Source: Sulfuritalea sp.
Lineage (GTDB): Bacteria > Pseudomonadota > Gammaproteobacteria > Burkholderiales > Rhodocyclaceae
Direction: 5' to 3'
Assembly (NCBI GenBank): GCA_021738105.1
Contig: JAIPCS010000088.1
Coordinates: forward strand, 1 to 13,339
Length of the DNA: 13,339 nucleotides
Positions 6,856-13,339 of this stretch are shown here, in pieces; the stretch's first letter is position 1; every line of letters begins with the position of its first letter. The notes under the pieces are model-generated. The model did not search any database. It was not told where the DNA came from and saw nothing but the letters and a program-made list of their open reading frames with translations. The position numbers were made by a program, and so were the translations under genes.

Positions 6856-7811
6856 AGAACGTCACCCTGCGTCAACTAAAGATTTTCGAAGCGGTTGCAC
6901 GCCATCTTTCATTCTCGCGTGCCGCAGAAGAACTGCATCTGACCCAGCCGGCCGTTTCAATGCAAGTGCAAGCTCTGGAAGATCAGGCTGAATTGCCATT
7001 GACCGAGCAGACCGGAAAAAAGGTACGGCTCACCGCCGCAGGAGAAGAATTGGCGCGTCAGGCACGACGTATCGCAGAACAGTTGCGGGAGGCTGGCGAG
7101 GCCCTGGCAGCGCTCAAAGGCGTTGAGGCCGGCCGCCTGAAGATAGGTGTGGTCAGCACGGCCAAGTATTTCGCACCCTCGCTGCTGGCTGAATTCCGCC
7201 GCAGACATCCGGGTGTCGAATTAAATCTGACGGTCAATAACCGGGGCACCATCGTACGCCATCTGGCGGAAAACGATATCGACCTGGCCATCATGGGTAC
7301 GCCACCGACCGAGTTTGAAACAGTGGCGAAAATTTTTGCCGAACACCCGCTGGTATTCATCGCCGCGCCCGATCACCCGTTGGCCGGCAAAAAACGCATC
7401 GACCCGCAGCGACTGGCCGAGGAAACGCTTTTGATCCGTGAGCCCGGGTCAGGCACCCGCAGCGCACTTGAACGCTTTCTCGAGCAACACAACGTGACCG
7501 CTGGTGCCATCATGGAACTTGGCAGCAACGAGACCATCAAGCAGGCCGTGATGGCGGGCCTCGGTTTATCCTTCATTTCGGAACACACGATCGGACTGGA
7601 ACGTTCGGTAGGCCGACTGGTCAAGCTGAATATCACCGGCTCACCGGTCAAGCGGCAATGGCGCCTTGTCTATCGCACCGACAAACGGCTGATGCCGGCC
7701 GCAACCGCGTTTGTGCACTTCATGGACAATGAGGGTTCGCGACTGATCGAAGCGCAGATTGGCAAGCAAGAACCTGTTGCAGCAATCACAGCGAAGCGCC
7801 CAAAAGTCTAG
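6852..7811 (+). CDS. cbbR: LysR-type regulator, CbbR group
   Basis: A 319-residue LysR-family transcription factor. The N-terminal winged helix-turn-helix (about 5-64) contains LSFSRAAEELHLTQPAVSMQ, with the usual linker helix after it. The effector-binding domain (about 93-300) has GVVSTAKYFAPSLLAEF, NRGTIVRHL, LAIMGTPP and LGLSFISEHT, all typical of CbbR proteins. CbbR activates Calvin-cycle operons in response to metabolites such as phosphoenolpyruvate, NADPH or RuBP, depending on species, and often represses its own gene. Here the cbb genes are nearby, but cbbR is not divergent from cbbM as usual. It follows the GGDEF-EAL gene with an ATGA overlap (6852-6855) and has no clear Shine-Dalgarno, so translation is probably coupled. 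CysB-like or other LysR roles are less likely given the context. Confidence 0.9.
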   Translation: MKNVTLRQLKIFEAVARHLSFSRAAEELHLTQPAVSMQVQALEDQAELPLTEQTGKKVRLTAAGEELARQARRIAEQLREAGEALAALKGVEAGRLKIGVVSTAKYFAPSLLAEFRRRHPGVELNLTVNNRGTIVRHLAENDIDLAIMGTPPTEFETVAKIFAEHPLVFIAAPDHPLAGKKRIDPQRLAEETLLIREPGSGTRSALERFLEQHNVTAGAIMELGSNETIKQAVMAGLGLSFISEHTIGLERSVGRLVKLNITGSPVKRQWRLVYRTDKRLMPAATAFVHFMDNEGSRLIEAQIGKQEPVAAITAKRPKV

Positions 7812-7839
7812 CTTCTCACAGCCATTGGCGAATACTGGC

Positions 7840-8370
7840 CTATAGCGCTCGACCGAAGGTGGCTCTGATCGATTCCACTCGCTTGCGGTTGACCCCGAAA
7901 TCCTTGCCACCAAGGCGCGAGGCTGAGCGAACCTGAATATGCCCGTCTGCTTCATCGAGATAGAACTCAACGTCGTCGACGAAACCCAGCCATTTTGAAG
8001 AGAACTCGGCGTACAGATAATTGGGCTTGAACTCAATTACTCTGGCCGTCGTCATCCTTGAGATGAGAGCGTTCAGCCGCTTCATGGCCGCTTTCCCATC
8101 ACCCGTATAAGCGATGGGCGCAATCACCGAATAGCCTTCCGCACTCTGGCTGTTAACGCAATTCGGTGTCAGCGGCGCAGGTTTGAGGCGACCCTCGTGG
8201 ACACCCAATCCGTCTGGGCGACTTCCCGCAAACAATCCCATTTGACCTCCTGCAACCATTCCTGCCAGCACGACTACCACGCTCATTAGGACGCGCCACG
8301 AAACCCTGCGCAATCGGGAATGGTTTTCCGGATTCGGATTGCCGTCCGCGACCCCCTTGATCAACGCCAC
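7840..8370 (-). CDS. DUF1499 family protein with N-terminal membrane anchor
   Basis: A 176-residue protein that matches the DUF1499 pattern: LKPAPLTPNCVNSQS (about 62-76), YLYAEFSSKWLGFVDDVEFYLD (118-139) and IQVRSASRLGGKDFGVNRKRVESIR (145-169). Function is unknown in this family. A hydrophobic segment VLMSVVVVLAGMVAGG (about 27-42) would anchor it in the membrane or act as an export signal, with the domain probably outside the cytoplasm. The start taken is GTG at 8368-8370, which overlaps the upstream redoxin gene by 10 bases (GTGGCGTTGA). An ATG at 8284-8286 would give a shorter protein beginning MSVVVVLAG, and neither start has a clear Shine-Dalgarno. It converges on cbbR with a 28-base gap that holds no terminator I can see. 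Confidence 0.85.
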   Translation of the reverse strand: MALIKGVADGNPNPENHSRLRRVSWRVLMSVVVVLAGMVAGGQMGLFAGSRPDGLGVHEGRLKPAPLTPNCVNSQSAEGYSVIAPIAYTGDGKAAMKRLNALISRMTTARVIEFKPNYLYAEFSSKWLGFVDDVEFYLDEADGHIQVRSASRLGGKDFGVNRKRVESIRATFGRAL

Positions 8371-8912
8371 TTGATCGAACAGCCGATACTGGGCACCTGC
8401 TGTGTCGGCCCCACCCCGCTCAGTGCGACCTGCCGCATCGCCTCGAACAACTCGCGGCGCGCTACCATGCCTGCGGCGACCTTTCGCGATTCGTCAAGTC
8501 TGCCGCGATACTGCAACTCCAATTTGGCGTTGTAGCCGAAGAAGTCCGGCGTGCATACCGCTCCATAGGCTTTGGCCACCTCTTGTGATTCATCCAGCAC
8601 GTAGGGGAAGGGAAAAGCCTTATCGCGCGCCAGCCGCACCATGTTCTGCCAGGAGTCCTCAGGATAGTCGCTGGGATCGTTGCTCATGATGGCGATAGTG
8701 CCAACACCCAGCGCAGCAAGCTCTCGCGTGTCACGCACGATGCGGTCGAGCACTGCTTTGACATAGGGACAGTGATTGCAGATGAACATGACCAGCACAC
8801 CCTTCGGGCCGCGGGCACTGCCCAGTTGATGGCGTTTGCCGTCGACGCCCGGCAAATCGAAATCAATCGCAGGACGTCCAAAATCGCAGACGGGCGGGGA
8901 AACACTGGCCAT
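8361..8912 (-). CDS. Thioredoxin-fold redoxin (PRX-like, CNHC motif)
   Basis: A 183-residue cytoplasmic thioredoxin-fold protein of the AhpC/TSA-TlpA-like group (PRX_like1 style). The redox motif CNHCPYVKA has cysteines at 45 and 48. A third conserved Cys is in GAVCTPDFFGYN (120), and the C-terminus PSIGCSIKWR (Cys178) is characteristic of this subgroup. There is no signal peptide. Its role is probably thiol-based peroxide or disulfide chemistry; the substrate is unknown. The frame is open well upstream, but ATG 8910-8912 is preferred because GGGAG lies seven bases before it and the family signature starts there. It is followed directly by the DUF1499 gene with a 10-base overlap, implying co-transcription. 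It is divergent from rsmE across 96 bases. Confidence 0.88.
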   Translation of the reverse strand: MASVSPPVCDFGRPAIDFDLPGVDGKRHQLGSARGPKGVLVMFICNHCPYVKAVLDRIVRDTRELAALGVGTIAIMSNDPSDYPEDSWQNMVRLARDKAFPFPYVLDESQEVAKAYGAVCTPDFFGYNAKLELQYRGRLDESRKVAAGMVARRELFEAMRQVALSGVGPTQQVPSIGCSIKWR

Positions 8913-8948
8913 GCGCTGACTCCCGATATGAGTTTCGGCCGGCTTGCT

Positions 8949-8971
8949 TAACGCCGATAATTCTGGCGTTA
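8949..8971. promoter_or_regulatory. Inverted repeat in the redoxin/rsmE divergent spacer
   Basis: TAACGCC, a nine-base AT-rich spacer GATAATTCT, then GGCGTTA: seven-base perfect arms. It lies near the middle of the 96-base divergent spacer (8913-9008). It sits inside a wider AGTTTC/GAAACT pair (8931-8936 and 8981-8986). It could be an operator for one or both promoters. No confident -35/-10 pair was found on either strand and the binding protein is unknown. Confidence 0.35.
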
Positions 8972-9008
8972 GCCAGCACTGAAACTTTGTTTTGGCGATA
9001 ATCGGAAC

Positions 9009-9737
9009 ATGATACCGAGATTCTTCTGCCCGTTCCCGCTTCATCCTGGAGCAACAGTGGAGATTGCCGCCGATGCGGCTCACCACGCGTTGAAAGTCCT
9101 GAGACTCGGCGATGGCGATACGGCAATACTGTTCGACGGGCGCGGTGGTCAGTGGCGGGCGATACTCAACCTGACCGGAAAAAAGCTGCGCGCGTCTCTC
9201 ATCGAATTCGACGACACCGACCGTGAGCCGCCACTCGCGATTACCCTTGCGCAGTCCTTGTCCGCCAGCGACAAGATGGATCTGGTGGTGCAAAAAGCCG
9301 TCGAGCTGGGTGTTGGAACCATTCAACCGGTAACCGCGAAACGCGGCTTGATCAAGCTTTCGGGGGAGCGCGCGCAACGCCGTGTGGAGCATTGGCGCAA
9401 AATTGCCATTTCCGCCTGCGAACAGTCGGGGCGTAATCGCATTCCGACGATAGCGCCAATCATTGATCTACCGCAATATCTTGGCATGGCAGCGCAGGAG
9501 AATGGGCTACGGTTCGTCTGCGCGCCGGGAGCAACCGAGTCCTTGCGTGACGTGGCTTTACCTACCGTGCCGGTGACTGTGCTGGTGGGTCCGGAAGGGG
9601 GATTTGAAGAAGGCGAACTGCTGGCCGCGCGTGCTGCCGGCTTCCATCCAATCGGACTGGGGCCGCGCGTTTTGCGCACCGAAACCGCCGGACTTGGCGC
9701 TATTGCGGCAATGATGGCACTTTGGGGAGACTGGTAA
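9009..9737 (+). CDS. rsmE: 16S rRNA (uracil1498-N3)-methyltransferase RsmE
   Basis: A 242-residue SPOUT-class methyltransferase that makes m3U1498 in 16S rRNA of the assembled 30S subunit, using S-adenosylmethionine. The N-terminal PUA-like region (about 1-70) begins MIPRFFCP with HHALKVLRLGDGD. The trefoil-knot SAM site is formed by LVGPEGGFEEGE (192-203) and LGPRVLRTETAGL (217-229), and the conserved ACEQSGR is at 136-142. All signature motifs are present and the length is normal. The start is the ATG at 9009, with a weak GGAAC before it. Its TAA stop overlaps the next gene's ATG (TAATG, 9735-9739), so it heads the polyphosphate/argA operon. Confidence 0.95.
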   Translation: MIPRFFCPFPLHPGATVEIAADAAHHALKVLRLGDGDTAILFDGRGGQWRAILNLTGKKLRASLIEFDDTDREPPLAITLAQSLSASDKMDLVVQKAVELGVGTIQPVTAKRGLIKLSGERAQRRVEHWRKIAISACEQSGRNRIPTIAPIIDLPQYLGMAAQENGLRFVCAPGATESLRDVALPTVPVTVLVGPEGGFEEGELLAARAAGFHPIGLGPRVLRTETAGLGAIAAMMALWGDW

Positions 9738-11476
9738 TGTTCGAATCCGCAGAAATCGGTCACAAGATCGACAAGGAAACCTATAAGAAAGCCGTACCGC
9801 AACTGCGCGCCGCTTTGCTCGACGCGCAATATGACTTGAGGGAGAACGGGAAAATTCCGGTGGTCGTTCTGGTCAGCGGCCAGGACGGTGCCGGCAAGGG
9901 CGAAACGATCAACGTGCTTTACGAGTGGATGGATCCTCGCTTTATATCCACCCTGGCTTTCTCGACTCCAACTGACGAAGAACGCCAGCGCCCGTTCATG
10001 TGGCGTTACTGGCGCGCGTTGCCACCCAAGGGGCGGATCGGAATTTTCGCCGGCTCGTGGTACTCGAGTCCAATCCATGACCGAATTGACGGGGGCATGA
10101 CCCAGGCGGCAATGGATCAGCGCATCGACCAGATCAACCGCTTCGAGTCGATGCTGGTCAATGAAGGTGCGATCGTGCTCAAGTTCTGGTTCCATCTGAC
10201 AAAGAGCGGTCAGAAGCGACGCTTGAAGGCACTGGAAAAAGACCCGCGCACGGCCTGGCGCGTCACCAAATGGAATTGGAATCGGCTGAAGACCTATGAC
10301 CAATTGCAGGATGTTGTCGGCCATGTGCTGCGCATGACCAATACGCCCTGGGCACCGTGGATCATCATCGAAGGCGAGGATGACCGCTTTCGTTCCCTCA
10401 CCACCGGCAAGATCATCCTCGACACCATTCGCCAGCGCCTCGCCAATGCCGACAAGCGGGTGACTCCGGTGGCTCCGCCGGTAAAATCGAACATCGACGG
10501 TCGCGACGTCATTTCGGAACTCAACCTGACGCATTCGCTCACCAAAGCGCAATACGAAGACCAGCTTGCGAAGTGGCAAGGTCGCCTTTCGGAGCTGGTT
10601 CGCGATCCGCGCTTCAAGCAGAAATCGGTTATTTGCGTTTTCGAAGGTTCCGATGCCGCCGGCAAGGGGGGTGCCATCCGACGCGTCACGGCAGCGATGG
10701 ATGCCCGCGACTACCAGATCGTGCCGATCGCCGCACCGACCGAAGAAGAACGGGCACAGCCCTATATGTGGCGCTTCTGGCGGCATGTGCCTCGTGTCGG
10801 TCGCGTGACGATATTCGACCGCTCCTGGTACGGACGTGTGCTGGTCGAACGCGTCGAAGGATTCTGCACCGATGCCGACTGGCTGCGCGCTTATACCGAA
10901 ATTAACGATTTCGAGCATGAACTCTCTCAATCCGGCGCGGTCGTCATCAAATTCTGGCTCCAGGTGGGCAAGGAAGAGCAGCTACGCCGCTTCAAGGAGC
11001 GTGAGAAAATCGAATTCAAACGCTTCAAACTCACCGAAGAGGACTGGCGCAATCGCGAAAAATGGGACGCCTACCACGAAGCCGTCTGTGACATGGTAGA
11101 TCGCACCAGCACCGGTTCTGCACCATGGACCCTGGTTGAGGCAAACGACAAGGCCTATGCTCGCGTCAAGGTCATTCGCACCATTTGCGAACGTCTGCAA
11201 GCGGCACTTGAGGGAAAGCCCGTGCCAGTCGCAAAGCCGGAAAAGCTGCCGAAGGCGAACAAGAAGAAAACGCAGGGCGCCAAAATTTCAAAACCGAAGT
11301 CTAGAGACGTTAAGCCAAAGACTGCAGACGCCAAGCCAAAGGCTTCTGTCAAACTACAGCCTCCACGGCCGAAGGCTCCGCCAGCCCGGACAGCCCGTCC
11401 CAAAGCACCTCCGCTGAAACAAGCACCTGCTGGCACCGCAAAAACAAAACCGAAGAAAGGGAAACCTGTTCCGTGA
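9737..11476 (+). CDS. pap: Two-domain PPK2-type polyphosphate:AMP phosphotransferase with basic tail
   Basis: From ATG 9737 the protein has 579 residues. It has two PPK2 domains in tandem, as in class II PPK2 (Pap), which makes ADP from AMP and polyphosphate in the cytoplasm. Domain 1 (about 10-240) keeps Walker A SGQDGAGKGE (47-56), but the site equivalent to FDRSWYGR reads FAGSWYSS, so it lacks the Asp-Arg pair. Domain 2 (about 270-490) keeps EGSDAAGKGG (303-312), the lid-like PTEEERAQPYMWRFW and FDRSWYGRV (360-368), so it should be the active half. Residues 493-579 form an 87-residue tail with about 23 Lys and 19 Pro, beyond the usual end of the family. The start is chosen because GGGGAG lies seven bases upstream and ATG overlaps the rsmE stop. 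The 3' end overlaps argA (GTGA). Confidence 0.92.
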   Translation: MFESAEIGHKIDKETYKKAVPQLRAALLDAQYDLRENGKIPVVVLVSGQDGAGKGETINVLYEWMDPRFISTLAFSTPTDEERQRPFMWRYWRALPPKGRIGIFAGSWYSSPIHDRIDGGMTQAAMDQRIDQINRFESMLVNEGAIVLKFWFHLTKSGQKRRLKALEKDPRTAWRVTKWNWNRLKTYDQLQDVVGHVLRMTNTPWAPWIIIEGEDDRFRSLTTGKIILDTIRQRLANADKRVTPVAPPVKSNIDGRDVISELNLTHSLTKAQYEDQLAKWQGRLSELVRDPRFKQKSVICVFEGSDAAGKGGAIRRVTAAMDARDYQIVPIAAPTEEERAQPYMWRFWRHVPRVGRVTIFDRSWYGRVLVERVEGFCTDADWLRAYTEINDFEHELSQSGAVVIKFWLQVGKEEQLRRFKEREKIEFKRFKLTEEDWRNREKWDAYHEAVCDMVDRTSTGSAPWTLVEANDKAYARVKVIRTICERLQAALEGKPVPVAKPEKLPKANKKKTQGAKISKPKSRDVKPKTADAKPKASVKLQPPRPKAPPARTARPKAPPLKQAPAGTAKTKPKKGKPVP

Positions 11477-12816
11477 CTCTGGAAACCCGCAGCAGCCATC
11501 CCGAAGCCGATGCCCGCCTGGTCGCCTGGGTGCGTCAGGCAGCACCTTACATTCATGCATTTCGTGGCCGGACGTTTGTCATCGCGTTCGGTGGCGAGGT
11601 GCTCGAGGCGGGTGCCGCGCAAGCGCTGATTCATGACATCGCCTTGCTTGATAGCATGGGCATACGTCTGGTCCTGGTGCACGGGGCGCGACCGCAAATC
11701 GATGCCGAAATGCACGCACGCGGCCTCAAACCGAGGTTTCACAAGGGTTTGCGCGTCACCGACGCAGCGGCACTGGAATGTGTCAAGCGTGCGATGGGCG
11801 TCACCCGCATTGAAATCGAAGCCATGCTTTCGCAGGGTCTGCCCAACACGCCGATGGCCGGTGCCTTTCTGCGGGTCACCGGCGGCAACTTCATCACCGC
11901 CCGCCCGGTCGGAGTCGTCAATGGCATTGATTTCCAATATACCGGTGCAGTGCGTAAAGTCATTGCAGAGGAAATCGAGGCAGACCTTACCCAGGAAAAC
12001 CTGGTGCTGATTACGCCCATCGGCGCCTCACCCACCGGCGAAATTTTCAATCTGGCCTGGGAAGAGGTCGCGGAAGCGGTCGCCGTCGCCCTCAAGGCCG
12101 ACAAGCTGATCTATCTTTGCGATGCGCCGGGACTGGTCAGCAGCAAAATGGAATCCATTGATGCGATCACCGCCGATGAAGCACAGAAACTCGCAAAGCG
12201 CCATCTATCAGCCCAAGGCCCGGAAATAGCTCGTGTCCTGCCCAGTGCGATACGGGCCTGTCACTCCGGCGTCGGCCGCGTGCATTTCCTCGACCGCAAG
12301 GCCGATGGCGCAATGCTGATGGAGTTCTTTACCCGCGATGGGGTCGGTACGGTCATGACCAATGTGCCTCTGGCGCGCCTGCGCGATGCCAGCATTGAAG
12401 ATGTAGGCGCCATTCTCAGCATCATCGAACCGCTCGAGACCGACGGTACCCTGGTCAAACGCGGTCGCGAACGACTTGAAATGGAAATCACCCGTTTCTC
12501 GGTGGTGGAACATGACGGCGTTATCGTCGGGTGTGCCGCGCTGTATCCGTTCTCGACCGAGAAAGCGGCAGAACTGGCCTGTCTTGCCGTCGTACCGGAC
12601 TTTCGTCGCAGCGGATACGGCGATCAGCTGCGCACACACATCGAGGCACGGGCAAAAAAACTGAAACTGCAACGTCTATTTGTGCTGACCACCCGCACTG
12701 CGCACTGGTTCATCGAGCGCGGGTATGCAGCAGCCGGGATAGATGCACTGCCGACAGCCCGCCGCGAGCTATACAACTTGCAGCGCAGGTCGAAAGTCCT
12801 GGTGAAGTCGATGTAA
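11473..12816 (+). CDS. argA: N-acetylglutamate synthase ArgA (AAK-GNAT)
   Basis: A 447-residue amino-acid N-acetyltransferase that acetylates glutamate with acetyl-CoA, the first step of arginine biosynthesis, in the cytoplasm. The N-terminal amino-acid kinase-like domain (about 34-285) has VIAFGGEVL, LVLVHGARPQID and LITPIGASPTGEIFNLAWEEVA; in this family it binds arginine for feedback inhibition. The GNAT domain (about 300-440) has LAVVPDFRRSGYGDQL, with the acetyl-CoA loop at 379-383, and TAHWFIERGY. The length matches the classical two-domain ArgA. The start is GTG at 11473, overlapping the preceding stop (GTGA, 11473-11476), so translation is likely coupled to pap. No transcription signal of its own was seen. 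Confidence 0.95.
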   Translation: MTLETRSSHPEADARLVAWVRQAAPYIHAFRGRTFVIAFGGEVLEAGAAQALIHDIALLDSMGIRLVLVHGARPQIDAEMHARGLKPRFHKGLRVTDAAALECVKRAMGVTRIEIEAMLSQGLPNTPMAGAFLRVTGGNFITARPVGVVNGIDFQYTGAVRKVIAEEIEADLTQENLVLITPIGASPTGEIFNLAWEEVAEAVAVALKADKLIYLCDAPGLVSSKMESIDAITADEAQKLAKRHLSAQGPEIARVLPSAIRACHSGVGRVHFLDRKADGAMLMEFFTRDGVGTVMTNVPLARLRDASIEDVGAILSIIEPLETDGTLVKRGRERLEMEITRFSVVEHDGVIVGCAALYPFSTEKAAELACLAVVPDFRRSGYGDQLRTHIEARAKKLKLQRLFVLTTRTAHWFIERGYAAAGIDALPTARRELYNLQRRSKVLVKSM

Positions 12817-12855
12817 ACTGGGAGGGTCTCTACCAACACAGCGAAAGGAAACACA

Positions 12856-13128
12856 GTGGCACGCATGGTCAATTGCATCAAACTCGGACGTGAGGCCGAA
12901 GGTCTCGACCTGCCACCCATGCCGGGCGAAATGGGACGGAAGCTTTACGAAAACGTCTCAAAAGAAGCCTGGCAGCAATGGATCAAGCTGCAAACGATGA
13001 TCATCAACGAGAATCGCCTGAGCCTTGCAGATGCCCAGCACCGAAAGTATCTGGCCGAGCAGGTGCAAAAGCACTTTTTTGGTGACGGGGCTGACCAGGT
13101 GGGAGGCTACGTGCCTCCGGCCGGCTAA
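12856..13128 (+). CDS. yggX: YggX-type Fe(II)-trafficking / oxidative damage protection protein
   Basis: A 90-residue small cytoplasmic protein of the YggX family, linked in enteric bacteria to protection of iron-sulfur proteins and Fe(II) handling. It shows the family start [15 protein letters not shown] (single Cys7 from the GTG start), then [31 protein letters not shown] and [12 protein letters not shown]. The length is normal. The start is GTG 12856, favoured over ATG 12865 because AAAGGA lies six bases before the GTG. A 39-base gap follows argA and it probably belongs to the same operon. It converges on phoU with 24 bases between the stops. Confidence 0.93.
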   Translation: MARMVNCIKLGREAEGLDLPPMPGEMGRKLYENVSKEAWQQWIKLQTMIINENRLSLADAQHRKYLAEQVQKHFFGDGADQVGGYVPPAG

Positions 13129-13136
13129 TTGCGGCC
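13102..13136. repeat. Two consecutive hairpins at the yggX 3' end
   Basis: GGAGGC-TACGT-GCCTCC (13102-13118) lies in the last codons of yggX. It is followed at once by GGCCG-N8-CGGCC (13119-13136), spanning the stop. Neither has a T-run on either strand, so these are not standard intrinsic terminators. They might still stabilise or separate the two converging transcripts. Confidence 0.35.
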
Positions 13137-13152
13137 TTGGCGGAACAGTGAA

Positions 13153-13339
13153 TCAGGGCTGGTCCGCCACTTCCTTTTCCATGGCTTCGAGGCCGATGTG
13201 GCGCACGTCGCGCCCCTTGACCAGATAGACCACATATTCGGAGATATTCTTCGCGTGGTCTCCGATGCGCTCGATGGAGCGCGCGACGAACAGCAGATCA
13301 AGCGAACTTGAAATAGTGCGCGGATCTTCCATCATGAAC
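13153..13339 (-). CDS. phoU: PhoU, phosphate signalling regulator (C-terminal part)
   Basis: The last 61 residues of PhoU; the rest lies beyond the right edge. The stop TGA is at 13153-13155. The visible part reads FMMEDPRTIS, then LLFVARSIERIGDHAKNISEYVVYLVKG and DVRHIG, which is the conserved second PhoU repeat with its E-x-x-D metal-binding pattern (ERIGD). PhoU is a cytoplasmic peripheral protein that links the PstSCAB transporter to PhoR/PhoB and dampens phosphate uptake. Its end converges on yggX. The neighbouring polyphosphate phosphotransferase gives a phosphate theme, although it is on the other strand. Confidence 0.93.
   Translation of the reverse strand, partial: FMMEDPRTISSSLDLLFVARSIERIGDHAKNISEYVVYLVKGRDVRHIGLEAMEKEVADQP

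Noticed and set aside
7812..7839. Terminator between cbbR and the DUF1499 gene
   Set aside because: No stem followed by a T-run is present on either strand in the 28-base gap.
8913..9392. Upstream extension of the redoxin frame to 9392
   Set aside because: The extension overlaps rsmE antisense and has no homology to redoxins. The start at 8912 has a good ribosome binding site and matches the usual N-terminus.
9323..10930. 535-codon minus-strand open frame opposite rsmE and pap
   Set aside because: It is antisense to conserved rsmE and PPK2 domains. The residue pattern is a reverse-complement shadow and there is no ribosome binding site or domain.

Overview
The window looks like the chromosome of a proteobacterial facultative or obligate chemolithoautotroph, most likely a betaproteobacterium. 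This rests on a form II RuBisCO (cbbM) with cbbQ, cbbY and a CbbR-type LysR regulator, and on a two-domain polyphosphate:AMP phosphotransferase, a two-domain ArgA and a YggX-type protein. The taxonomic call is inference from gene content and protein style; no 16S or other phylogenetic marker is present. The DNA is moderately GC-rich and densely coding. No rRNA, tRNA, CRISPR array or recognisable insertion sequence was seen.

Left block (about 1-7811), carbon fixation and its control. On the minus strand, reading right to left, lie cbbY (sugar bisphosphate phosphatase), cbbM (form II RuBisCO) and cbbQ (MoxR-type AAA+ RuBisCO activase subunit). A strong rho-independent terminator sits between cbbM and cbbQ. 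The usual partner cbbO is not recognisable in the 179 bases left after cbbQ. Divergent from cbbY, on the plus strand, is a large membrane-anchored four-PAS GGDEF-EAL protein. Its stop codon overlaps the start codon of a cbbR-type regulator (ATGA). The cbbM promoter region and the cbbY/GGDEF-EAL divergent region carry the same pair of LysR-like palindromes at nearly the same spacing. This suggests that CbbR controls both and that a cyclic-di-GMP enzyme is wired into the same regulatory unit.

Middle (7840-9008). On the minus strand, a thioredoxin-fold PRX-like protein (CNHC motif) overlaps by 10 bases a small DUF1499 membrane-anchored protein. A 96-base divergent spacer with an inverted repeat separates this pair from rsmE.

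Right block (9009-13339). On the plus strand is a tight operon: rsmE (16S rRNA m3U1498 methyltransferase), a polyphosphate:AMP phosphotransferase with a Lys/Pro-rich tail, argA (N-acetylglutamate synthase) and a YggX-type Fe(II)-trafficking/oxidative protection protein. The first three overlap at their stop/start codons. The operon converges on the C-terminal end of phoU (minus strand), cut by the window edge, so polyphosphate and phosphate signalling genes are neighbours.
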